A stretch of DNA of 64,000 nucleotides from Aptenodytes patagonicus (Eukaryota; Chordata; Aves; Sphenisciformes; Spheniscidae). The stretch lies in contig NC_134982.1 of the NCBI RefSeq assembly GCF_965638725.1, positions 42,646,799 to 42,710,798 of the forward strand, written 5' to 3'. Numbering within the stretch: position 1 is the first letter of the stretch; every line of letters starts with the position of its first letter. Under the pieces are notes generated by a model. The model was given only the letters and a program-made list of their open reading frames with translations. It was not told where the DNA came from and ran no database searches. Shown here in pieces: positions 25,380-37,030 of this stretch. The position numbers were made by a program, and so were the translations under genes.

Positions 25380-26440
25380 TGCAAGTTTCGTACCCGGCTT
25401 CCCAGCCAGGTCCGCTTCCTTCCCACCCCACTATTCCGCCTCTCGATTTTTCCACCACTGACCCATTTAAAACACATCTGTCCGCAAAAGGCGAGCTCCG
25501 GGCAGCCCGGCAGAGCGGTGCCAGGTAGGCGCTGCAGGACCGGCGCGCAGCCGCCGCTGCACACCCACATCTGCAGAGCCCCGGCCCCGCTGGGTCCCCG
25601 CTCACAAACGCGCGGCTGCTACAACCAAACCGAGCCCATCCAGCGTCGTCGCGGTGACTTTCCCCCTCGCCCCCGGGGTGGCACCCAAGGCGGGCTGCCA
25701 TGCCGCACAGCCGCGGTGGGTTTATGGTCGTTTTGGACCGTGCCCTGCGGATGTTGCCTCCTCCCGACAGGCCAGGCCGGCCTGGGGAACCGTGAGAATG
25801 CCCACTGTCGCCATGAGCCGCAGAGGAGTTGCCCCCGCTCCGTCCTACGTGGGTTTCAACGTTACCGGCACTGCCAGGGGAAGCCTTAGGAAAAGAAAAA
25901 AAAAAGTCTACAGAGCGGCTGCAAAAGGGGCTGGCGACAGCTCGGCACTGCCGGAGTGAGGGAGGGGGCGGGTGCGAGTGAGGAGAGTCAGGGGCGGGAT
26001 GCGGCCAGCGGCGCCGGGTGCCGCGGAGCGACGGGCCGGGCCGGGCCGGGCAGTGGTGGTGGGTGGTGCCGGGGGGCGGCGCGGGGCCGGGCGGGGGCCG
26101 GGAGCCCAGTGCCGGGCCGCGCAGCGGGGGGGGGACGTGCGGCTCCGCGCTGCTGGGGCGCCCTGCCTGCCCCGGGGCGACTCCCCGCCGCGCCGCCACG
26201 CATCGACCCGCGCCGCGCCGGACGAGAGCGGCCGCGGCCCCGCAGGTGGGTGCTGCGGGCGGGCCAGGAGCGGCGCGGCCCCGGAGCGGGCGGCGGCTCG
26301 GGCCGGGCCGTGAGCATCGCTCTCCCCCGGGGCCTCCTCCGTGCCCGCGGAGCGGCGCAGCGCTCCTCCAGGAGCCGCGGGATCGCCGGGCAGGTGCCGC
26401 ACTGGAGGGCAGGCGAGGCGCAGCTGCGGTGCAGCTGCTG
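25380..26440. promoter_or_regulatory. Second CpG island; candidate GCNT1 promoter and noncoding first exon
   Basis: A dense GC- and CpG-rich block about 11 kb upstream of the GCNT1 coding exon. It contains GC boxes (GGGGCGGG at 25965-25972 and 25991-25998). A good donor, CCGCAG then GTGGGT, has its GT at 26246-26247, and an acceptor precedes the GCNT1 coding exon at 36896. Human GCNT1 has noncoding 5' exons far upstream of a single coding exon, so the arrangement fits. No transcript evidence is available here. ORFs of 280-380 codons on both strands are CpG-island artefacts. Confidence 0.55.
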
Positions 26441-26441
26441 T

Positions 26442-26978
26442 GCCTCTCTCCTCCTCTTCTTTCTGCTCCTCTTTACTGTCTTCCCCTCTTTCTCTCCTTC
26501 CCCTCTTTCCTTCTTTCTCTCCCCTCTTTCTTTTATTTTTCTTTCTGTTTTTCTTTCTCTGTTTATCCCTCCCTTTTCTTCCCCCCCTTCTCTTTCTTTG
26601 TTTCTCTCTTTCTTTCCTTCCCTTTCTTTTCTTTCTCCTCTTTCTTTTTCCCTTTTCCCTTTTTTTTCCCTTCTTCCCTTCTTCCCTTCCCCTCTCCTCT
26701 CCTCTCCTCTCCTCTCCTCTCCTCTCCTCTCCTCTCCTCTCCTCTCCTCTCCTCTCCTCTCCTCTCCTCTCCTCTCCTCTCCTCTCCTCTCCTCTCCTCT
26801 CCTCTCCTCTCCTCTCCTCTCCTCTCCTCTCCTCTCCACGCCTCCCCTTTCTTTTTCTTCCCTTTCTTTGTCTTCCCTTTCTTTGTCTTCCCTTTCTTTC
26901 CTTCTCCCCTTTCTCCCCCCGCCCCGGCCCCCCTCCCCCCCGTCTGTCTTTCTTCCCTTCCTCCTTTTGCCTTTTCCC
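26442..26978. repeat. Polypyrimidine tract with (CCTCT)29
   Basis: For over 500 bases the plus strand is almost pure C and T. The core, 26691-26837, is 147 bases of perfect CCTCT units (29.4 copies). It lies directly against the right edge of the CpG island and, if that island is the GCNT1 promoter, at the start of intron 1. Long ORFs reading RRGEE or SSPLL repeats are products of this repeat. Confidence 0.95.
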
Positions 26979-26979
26979 G

Positions 26980-29900
26980 CGGCAGTGCATGCAGGGGAGC
27001 CCAGGGCAGGCCTGTTGGCCGCGGGGGTGCTGGGTCGGTGTGAAATCTGTTAGCCTGCACAAGGTTCAGGGGACGTCTGATGCTCCTGACGTGTTGCAAT
27101 CCTGGGGTGTGGCTTTTTTTTTCTCTGTTAAACTTGCTAGAACTGGGAAAACCCTGAAGAAACCTCCTTTTTTTCTGAACAGCAAAGCTCTTTAGAAGGT
27201 TGTAAATAGTTTCCTGTGACCCAAGTTGGGTGGGAGGACTCAGAAGCCTGACAGGAGGCTCAGTTATGCTCTGGCACTTTGACTCCTTTCAGTGTTGCTC
27301 AGAAAAGTAGGTTTCTTTGTGGGAAAGAGGAGGCGTGGCAGCAGGAGGGAATTGCCGTTTTGGAGTCTGCAATTTTAAATTTCTTTTTTAATGGAATATG
27401 AGGTGGGCGACCTTAGAGCTGGCAAGAATGACAGTCAGAAATGGTAGTAAGAGAAGGGGGGACAAATCTAGCATTTCAGTCTGTCGACTTCAACTTGAAA
27501 ATTCTTGTGAAAAATAATGCGGTATTTGTAGCTCAAGTTGGAGCTCAGTTACAATGGTACATTGCTTTTGAAAGTAGGTGTATACAAAAGAAAATACTAC
27601 TTTTATTTTCTCTCCTCAGTGATCCTCTATTCTGCCTATAGTAAACATCAGCTATTAGCATCATCTCTTTCCTATGAGTCTGAGTTGTCTGGGGTAATAC
27701 TTCTTTCCTGAGGCCAGAAGAGCCAAAAGTTGCTTAAAAAACCTGATGAACACCTTTGCCAAGTCTGTTCTCTTTTTCTAAGTGAAATGCACCAGGGAAC
27801 AGGTGCATTTGAAATGCACCAGGGAACATACAAGCTGAAGATTTAATGTCTGCTGTGCTGAGAGTATGGTGATTTACTGAGCAAAATCCTGCTCTCCAAA
27901 TTTGTTGCCACAGTGGAAAACCTACTGCTAATCTTACGAAAATATTTAATTTTTTCTAACAATCTACTCCTGGTTTTCCTTTGGATTCCAACATAATCCA
28001 AAAGTTCTCCACTTACTTTGTTTCATAAGCTCCTGAAACTTGAAAACACCTAACCTTATCAACCTAGAAATCTGTCTTGGGAAAGGTGAAAAAAGGTAAT
28101 TCCACATGAAGGTAGCACGCCCAACTAGTACAACCGAAGTAACTTGTGCTATTAGGTTTACTTCATAGCTCCAGAGAAACCACTTCTTGCACTGTGAAGC
28201 ATTATTATACGCAGGATAATTGTGGTGCTAGTAGAGAAGCCTAATAAAACAAACAGACACCTCATCACATCTCAGAAAACTCTGATAGGTTAGCTCAGAA
28301 ATCTGTTTGCACCCACCAGACAAGAACACTGTAAATCATAACAAAAACTGTGTTTAGTAACTGTGTTACCAAAATGTTCCCAGTTGTGGATTCTCCTATC
28401 ACAATCACACATCTTGTTCTTGATTAGATTTTAAAGCTGCCTTCTGTTTTTCTTTTTGAGGGGTGGGAGGATTAGGCTGTTTTCCTACTGAAAAATCCTG
28501 TAAGGAAGGGAGTAAGAGATGGCAGTTCTCACCCAGTATAAAGTTTCTGTGATGACAGTGAAAAGTAACCCATTGCTGATGATAAATACAGCACTATAAA
28601 CTATAATATGGGGTTTTTTTGTCTGTCTTTTTGTGTATTTTGCAACGGAACCTACTTCCAGGTAGTATCTGCTCCTTAGACAATAAGAAGTTGTATCTTT
28701 GAACTGTATTTTTATGTGAAGTTGTCTTGCAGGTCAGATTAAACTCATCTCACTTGAAGTGAACAGTGAAAAAAACAAATACCATATAGCACCTCTTAAG
28801 CTGTAGATTAAAAGTAGGGAGTGTAATTTTATTGACTTGCACAGTAGAGTTAAACCTGTGCACCTAAGCATGATGCTGATCCTTGTTAGTCCTATAACTA
28901 CAAGAGACATCTGTCCTTTTCAGAGGAATTTATTGCTGCTGGTACTATTTGTCCTTTAGCTCACTGATGCAATGTAACTGTAGGCATGGCTTTAAAACAT
29001 TGGCTTCTATATAGGGCTAAAGAAAGTCTCCTCAGAATAGTATTTTAAGTGTTGTGCTTGAAGAGGGATCCAAGTACTCAAAAATTTGACAGCCTCTTCC
29101 TTCCCCCATGAGATTTAGTTGTGGTTTAATAGATACTACCTTTCCTGTAACAGAGTCTGCCAGTGTGTCCCATTCTGAAATAAAGCATTGTCACAAGGAA
29201 GCAATTAGCAAAATTCTGTAGGTGGGCGGAAGGAGTGCAGCAACTGCTCTGTTCATGGTGAAAGTATAGTTCCTACTTTAGAATAATGTGAAAAAAATAG
29301 ATATGCATTTTACTTTGAAGTAGCAGATGTGTACAAATTATCTTGAACACCAGGCAGTTGCACTGGGTGTTAAATTGGATAACATTACTTTAAAGATTTT
29401 GTGGTTTTTTGTTTTGGGATTTGTGAGTGTACTTTCAATGTTAGTTACCTTGAGGTAGAACGTATCTTTTCATCAGTACTAAGAGTCACAGACTTCTCGA
29501 GGTAGGAAGTGGTCACTGAATGACTTAGCCGTAACGGCTTTACTTCCCTTAGATGAAATTTCTTGTTATAGCTCTGCCTGCGGGACCTCTAAGGATGGAC
29601 ATGAATGGCAAATGGGAATCAGGCTTTGAACTGTTCTGAGGAAGATTTACCTGATACAGTAGTACAAAAGAGTACTAGAAAGGCTACCAAAATTTACATT
29701 TTTTGATGCCATTTTACACACTGAGTGTATGTTCATGTGGGTTTTACTTATTTTTTAAAAGAGAAAGATTTTAGTGTCAGATTCCTGACATTTGAATGTA
29801 GGATCTCCATATAACCCAGAGGTTTGAATTTATCTTCATACTTTTTTTTTTTCCTGAGAAACAGCTATCTACTTTTAGCTACTCTTACTATTTAATCTCC

Positions 29901-31900
29901 ATGTAGTGGTAGGTATAGCAGTACTAGTCGTTTGTGGAGTTTTGTTTAAAGCTGCCTTCTAAGCTAACAAAGAGCTAGAAATGTGGGGGGTTTTTCTATA
30001 AAAAGGAAGTGTCTTTTTCGTTTTTATTATTGAGGTTTTTTAAGCAGCTCTGAAGGAAAAGCTCTGCTCTCACACAGTGTTGTCAATGAGCATACAACTG
30101 CACCCACATGGAACCCTGCTGCTGCCTCTGTATGACTTTCAGAATTAAGGTCTTAGTCCCGTGGAGTCTAATGGTAACCCAAGTACTCAGCTTATGACCA
30201 ATTCTTATTTCCAGTAAGACTGAAGATTATCTAACGGAACAAACATGAGTACTTTCATTCAGTTACAGGCGTATCTACTTTCAAGATGGTGCTGCTTGGT
30301 GTCATGGAAATGCTGAGTAAATGTGACTCCGCTCTGTGTCTGGCAGATCTCTGCACATAACCCTGCATCTGTGCAGTCTGTCTTTGTGCTTATGCATGTT
30401 TGTGTTTATGCAAGCTGCTTACAGCTTTAAAAATCACTTCCTCATCAGAACTAATGTTCTGTATAACTGAACCTGAACGGAAGCAGGTTAATTGTAATAA
30501 CTGCTTGCAGGATATGTATCTTTTGAAGCATTGTGGGTATGTCCTGGTAAAACTCAAGGACTTTCCAGCAAATCCACCCTCAGTGGAGGGCCGCCTTCTG
30601 AAGTGTTGAGGAAAAGTTTTGTATCTCAGGTGGAATTTGTGAATGGGGAAAGACAACAGCAAGGATCTGGTCAACACCTGCTCACTTACTATTCTCAGGG
30701 GCAGGTGAAGTTTCCTTATACCCTCCCTCACTGCCTCCGAGGCAAGAAAAGGGAAAAATAAGTCAGTTCTGACTCTCACTCCCCACCCATCAAAACGATT
30801 ACTTGTCTCCTGGCCCATCCCAACTACCACTTCAGAGGTGGGTGTACTCAGCACTACATTTTCCCCTTGGCTTTTCTTCAATATGTTTCTGTAAAAACAA
30901 AAATCTCAGGTTGTAATGAATGGATGTAGGATATTAATGCAGCTGCCTGGAAGTTTTCAAATACCTGTTGTAAAGCTTTGATTAAAAGCTAATGTGTCTG
31001 TGGACATATAATAGAGGCCTGCATAATGTTCATGTTGCTGGGTCCTCTCCACAGTAGCTGTATGCCAAAAGTCACCAAAGCAACCACAAGAGAGCAAACA
31101 TCACCGTCTACTTCCTCTGATACTTTTTAGAGGAAGCAGAATAGGAGAAAAAATGAAGGGAAGGAGCTGGGTGCATATTAGTTCAGCAGCCCACAAGCCT
31201 GAGAGAGTTGTGACACCAGAACATTGCAGCTAAGCCTGCAAGACCTATCAGATCTTCCCTGCTCTTGTTCTAACTGGTTGTGACCTCCTGACAGCCTCCG
31301 TGATGCTCTTTCCTGCCTTTCTGTCAATCTTTCACAAGATTTACAGGCTGCTGAAGTACCCCAAAGTACTTTCTTACCCTCTTACCCTTACCCCCTTCTG
31401 AACTTCTGGTGCTGATACTGGCACATGGTGTATTTTGGAGGCTACATTGCTTCCTTTTGGATGCTGAATCGGTGTTTAACATCTTGCCTCAACAGTTTTT
31501 CCATTGATGTGAGAAAAGACTGGAGTGCCAAAATCAAAAGACACATGATTTTTTTGTGGTTGTGCTACCAGCCCCTAATGATTTTCATCTTCTCATGAGA
31601 TGGGTCTGTGTACCATTTCACAGCACGCCCTAACTGCTTTTTCCAAGGGAAAAAAACGCTTAGTGTAAAAAAGGTATGGTAATTGCTTAAATACAAAAAA
31701 TATCTACTTAGTTTATGGTTTCACTCTGCTCTCTACACTACTTCAGACAGGACAGAGGAGGGCGATGCTTTTTACGCGAGCTGGCATGAGGGAGGCCCTG
31801 TGATGCCTGAGAACCAGGAATCCTGTTTTCCCAGTCCTGACGCTGTAACTCAGGCAAAATAAATAGCCCCAGAGAGCAGTGCCACCCTAGTGTAACACTG
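26980..31900. other. Presumed GCNT1 5' intron, first part; no gene seen
   Basis: Ordinary AT-rich sequence with short ORFs only. The 163-codon minus ORF at 30390-30881 has no recognised domain. A small tandem duplication sits at 27783-27828. Confidence 0.5.
27783..27828. repeat. Short direct repeat, 19 bp
   Basis: TGAAATGCACCAGGGAACA occurs at 27783-27801 and again at 27810-27828, separated by 8 bases (GGTGCATT). It is a recent local duplication of about 27 bases. Confidence 0.9.
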
Positions 31901-31959
31901 ATTAGAGGCTGCCATTGCTTTTAACCTCATTTAGGAAAAGACACATCTCTCACTCTCAG

Positions 31960-32520
31960 CCTTATTGGTCCAAACAAGAGCCTAAAACCCGGAGCCCAGG
32001 TCTGCTGGACTGCAGCGTGGTAAGCAGAGATTTCCAGGGCTCCGCAGCGCTGGTGGCTCCCCATGGCAGGTCTGTCAGGGCAGGGACTGCCAGCCAGGCC
32101 CGTCCCACCGCCCCAGCCAGGAGCAGGGCAGCCAGGGGGCACGGGAGCAGCCCTGGCATCAGGCGCCTGCTGGGGACGGGGACAGGCCGAGGCTGGGCTG
32201 GGACTTGGGCCCAGCTTGTCAGGGCCCGTGGCCAGGCTGTGGGGGCTGGAGACCGGCCCTGCTATGGCATCACTGGGGCAGGGGCTGACAGCCCCGGGAG
32301 GCTGAACTGGGGCCATGGGGGAGCTTGGAGTGGGCTGGCTGGAGCCGTCAAGGCCTATTAGTGCCCTTGGGGCCCTGCCGGCGGCCGTGAGAGCTGACTG
32401 CAGAGAGCTCCCCAGAGGCCAGCTGGTTGGGTCTGCTGTCATACCCCTCCCAGCCCGACATGTGGCCAGCAGAGATGGGAGTAGGGCTGCTCCTTCCACC
32501 AGCAGCACGTCGTGATATTG
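31960..32520. other. GC-rich segment within presumed GCNT1 intron
   Basis: A 560-base GC-rich block with moderate CpG, rich in GGGCC, CAGG and GCTGG words. A minus-strand frame stays open for 245 codons (32664-31927), rich in Pro, Ala, Ser and Gly, and two plus-strand frames are also open. No domain, signal peptide or splice context is recognised. It may be an unannotated repeat, an enhancer or an alternative first exon; I do not call a gene. Confidence 0.4.
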
Positions 32521-32759
32521 GACCAGTCGCACTGTGAAACTGCAGCTGAAGAGGTTGCTGTGCTGGTGGCCAAAGGCTGGTTTCCGTGTTGCAGGGCTGA
32601 GGTACACGCCCTTCATCAGGGCTGGTGTTGCAGCGCTCTGCCGGCTCTGCACCCTTGCAGACATCCTCTGTCTTAGGACCAGCCCTGTGGTGTGTTGCTA
32701 ATAGCACTGCCATTACGTGCTGCAGCTCCAGTCCAGCTGGTCTGTATAAAACCTCCACG

Positions 32760-35700
32760 TGAACTTTGGTCCTCCTCCAAGCTGTGGTATAATCTTGTAA
32801 AAGTGTTTTGTTCGTTTTTTTCTCTGAAGACTTAGGTTTCTTGTGGGATTTTCTGTTTGTTTTTAAGGATGGGTGAAGCCAAACTTAGCTAAAATCACAT
32901 GCTGAGCTGGGCTCGGAGGGTGCTGCTCCATCTGTCTGTGGCCGCAGCCTTTCTTTGATGAAGGTTATTCCCCTTCAGCTCCTTTGGCATAAGTACCCAT
33001 GTAGTCTATTGCTGACTCGTTTCAGTCAGTACCATGGGTCAGATGAGTAATTTAGCATGTAGGGTTAACACAACTTTCTACAGTAACAAGGTAAAGACAT
33101 TGTTAACGAAATCAGCTGTTTTACAGTAGCACCTTTACAGTAATATAAAAGTTAAATCAGAACCTGACTTTTACCAAGACATTTCCCAAACTGCCAGGTA
33201 ATGAGTACTTGTTTCACAGATGAATAAACTAAGGCAGATGATCCAAGTGATTTGCCCTCTGACACAGAAGAGGTACCAGAAATGGAGATTTAAACTAGGT
33301 ATAGTAATCCTTCTTTCCATAAGGTCTGTTTACATGGAGAACACTAGCGTCTAGTAGAAATGAGGTTGAAATTATCTTGGTTTTGTGTTTAGTCATACCG
33401 CACAATTTATATACACCAGTGAAGAATAATTTTGGCAGGAAAGAGGGAAGCGGGCAGCTAACACAACCTTTGTACTAACTCCTCCAAATACCAGCAACTG
33501 CTATAAGTTTCTTCTTTTAATGACTACTGCATCAGAAATACAGGCTCTGACTTGAGGAGGAGGCAGTAAAAGAAGGAAGCGGGTCAAGTACATAACTTCT
33601 GCAACTGAACTTCAGTTGAGAGCAAGACCAAGGCTGTAGCATAAAGTCTGCTATCTGTGGCTGTGCAAACCTCCCTCCTGCTCTCCCACCGTGCAAAGTG
33701 CTGCCTCTGACACCGCATTCTCTAGTGTGCACACTAAAACTATGCAGAGCTTGAGAAAAAGATTTTAAAAGCTTTACTGAATGCAGTCTGAAGCTATGTT
33801 AATGAGTATTCTAGGCTCATAAAACTTTGTAAAACAAAAACCAGGTATATTATTAGATGAAAGGTACCAAATCTTTCCTTATCCTGTAAAGGTCAGCTTT
33901 TGCAAAGAATGGGATATGATCAAGTTTCAGGACTTTTTAGAAAAAGAATTGCAAGCATAAACAAATAGTAACTTATTGTTAAGACTGTTCAGAGGAAGCA
34001 GCACGTCAGTGAGAGAAATTCGACTGTGGGGAAAAAACTCCACCTAAAGATAAGAGCCATGTTAATGTGTAAATGTTTGCAGATCTCTCATTTTGGTATA
34101 ATGGAAATACAAGGTCTGATTATTCTGAGCTCAAAACAATAGAGGAATTGCACCCAGCTGGGTATACAAGTCCTTTCTGAAAGAGACTCTTTATCCTGCT
34201 TTCAACTAAGTTTTATTCTAAAACAGGAGCAGGGAAGGCTTCTTGGCAAGCTTTATTCTTTGGAAATTGTAGAAGGTGAAGACCACAAAGGCAGCTTTCG
34301 ATTAAGGCTCTGTCTTCCTGCATTGTAAAGAACAGGGAGGGGGTGGCAATCCTCTTGGAGTGTGTGTTACTCCACAACGGTAGTGCTCCTATAAAAAATG
34401 AGAATAGGATAAAATAGTAGTGCTAACTCTCATCCTAAAGAAAGAAGGATTCCAGCTTCTGTCAGCCAAAGCTTCACAAATATAAGTGTATTTGAAGTAC
34501 ATTTTAAGTTCTAGAGAAGTCTTCATTTCTAAGTTGGTAGGCAGAAAACACTAATTTAAGGGTAACCAGTATCACAAGCTTCATCCTATGGAAATATAGA
34601 CTCGATAGAGATTATGGAGACTATCACATAGCTAGTATCCTTCCTTTGTTAATTTCATATGTGATGGATATTATTTTTATTGGATCAGATCTGCTAGTCA
34701 AAACTAGCAGGACATCAAGTAAGCAAGTGTGTGATAAGTTATAAAGCATGTTAAAACTTGCTCTAAATTATGTCATTGTGTTTGATGCCACATTGCAAAC
34801 TGAACATGGTAATTGGGGAATTTCCCTTTTTAATTTTTTTAAATTCAAATTGAAAGTGTGAGACCTGATACTTAAAAAGTACCTCTCTATGCTTTCAGCT
34901 GTAATTGCACACTAGTTCACCTGGCTACTTACCTTAAGGGTTAAAATTTTACTTCTTCCAGTTTGACTTCACTATACACCTAAAACAGACTTGGAACAAA
35001 TGTTTGCCTCCCTAAGATAAATTAGAAATGCAGGATAAAATAATTACAGGTGTAACTCTGAAAACAAAGTACACTTTATAGTAAATAATATGTTTATATA
35101 ATGCTGTTAGTCTCAAATACTTTGTGGTCTCTGCCTGCTGGTGGCTTGAATTACAAAATATTTGGTAGTACTTCCTTAAAATACTGCTAATCCTTATAGC
35201 TGTGCTAGACATTTGTGCAGTGCTCCGCACCTACCCCCCACCTACTACACGTGGACCTACTCCCCCAGTCAGTTTGCAATGCTGTGGGCATAATGGTGGA
35301 CCCAATGTGTAGTGCATCCTGGTGGCAGCATTACTACCAAAAAACTCTGGGATGCCAGGCCTCAATTTCTTGTATGCACCTGTTCTGAGATTTGCAAGTA
35401 GCAGCTTAAAAGCCACAGTCTGAGAATTAAAAACTAAAATGATACTGAGGCAGCTTAAAGAAAAGAGGGGAAGAAAAGAAAAATCTTACTCTGAACAGCC
35501 TGCAGCAAAACCCACAGGTGGACACAGCGTACACTTCTTTTTCTCAAACAAATTTTTTTACCAGTTTTTTTGGGTAGCAGTTATTCTTAGAGCTGTTCAG
35601 AAAGTTATTAAGAGGCACTAAATTTTTCTTGAAAGTACTAAAAATTAAAGGAGCTGTATATCTCTCAAATACTTCAATATTTCACTAACCTTTTAACTTA

Positions 35701-36896
35701 TAGATTAAAATTTTGGAAGACATTCTCTATAAACTGTATTGGCTTTTACAATTAGAGGTTGGTTTGAAATTCAAACCTTCACTGAATTATTAGGCAACGA
35801 TTTTGTGAGTACAAATGGCATTTGAGTGGCAATGTAAGTTGTTCAAGGATATCCTGTTCTTGATCAGTTTACCTGCATGAGGTAGTACTTGCAAAATAAA
35901 AATCCAGTTCTAGACTGCAGTTTTCTCAACAGCTACAGCTATAGCAGCTACGTAACTGTGCAGTGATCCCTTCACAGGGTACTGAAACAGAAAAAAGGTG
36001 CTAAAGAGGAAACAGGACTAACAAACAAAAATGATACAGTGCCTGTGAAATAAAGACGAAAATAAGATTGGCATATTATAAATCTTGTTGCAACTCAGCC
36101 TTGCAGCATATTTCCACATAAAAGCAATTGCTGAATCATAAAAACAAGTGTGTTTAAACAATGGTAACACAACACTGCTGTGCTCTTAGATTTGTGCATT
36201 TGCAGTGACTTAACACAAATCAGCTTTAGAGATAGGCCATAAGTAATGCCTTTTACCTTAAAAAGGTACTTCAGCAATTCAGTCACAGCTGTTCTCACAA
36301 CTCTGAAAGTTGAGGAGCTATGCTATACTAATTTCTTTCTCCCCTTCTCATCAGCTCTTTCCTGATGGTATTTCTAAGCTCATCTGCAGGATGTTGAAGA
36401 GACTGTATCTCACAAAAAATTCTTGAAAGGCTTCAGGGACAGCTTTCACAGTAGGAAGATAAAGCATGAGTAGCATCCAGGAAGTGACTGGTAAGTTATA
36501 ATTATAATGAAATCTATGTCACTGCTGAAGTGAGTATAAAACATTCTTGTCAAACTCTGAAGTGTAACTTAACATCAAATACTTGCTTCTCAGTAACCTA
36601 TCTGACTTACTGGCTTTGATTTTGTCAGGTGCAGCTGAATCAGCTCTGTTTTCTTACTGAACTTTGGTTGTAGTACTATGAAAATAGCGTTTCACGAAAA
36701 CTATCTGCCTCTCCCAGTCATTTTCTAGAAAAATAAACTAATTTTATTCATTAACTTCTAATTTTCAACAGAGTATTTTTGGCTGAACTATTCATCTTTT
36801 TACTGTCACTAAATAACAATGTAATTATTAACCAGTAATTTTTTAAAGAAACCTTTTAGTCTTTGAATGACAGTCATATTTCATTTTATTTTAGGA
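32760..36896. other. Presumed GCNT1 5' intron, second part; no gene seen
   Basis: AT-rich, short ORFs only. It ends in a T-rich stretch and TTTTAG at 36891-36896, the likely acceptor of the coding exon. Confidence 0.5.
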
Positions 36897-37030
36897 TTTT
36901 TCCTTCCGTCTCCCTGACAAACTCACCAAATTCCTGAGAAACACAGAATGTTTTTCTGAAGTTGTTGAAGCTAATATGAACAGAGTGGAGGGCAATTTTT
37001 TTAGCCCTGCAAAGCTACCTGGTATTTGAA
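36897..37030 (+). other. GCNT1: GCNT1 5'UTR portion of the coding exon, with two upstream ORFs
   Basis: After the likely acceptor TTTATTTTAG, 134 bases precede the GCNT1 ATG. They contain two upstream ATGs: a three-codon ORF (36950-36961) and a 17-codon ORF (36976-37029). The second has A at -3 and its TGA ends one base before the main ATG. The exon start is a splice-site inference. Confidence 0.6.

Noticed and set aside
25908-27062. ORFs of 284-384 codons on both strands
   Set aside because: They run through the CCTCT tract and the CpG island and translate to RRGEE or SSPLL repeats in every frame. Composition explains them.
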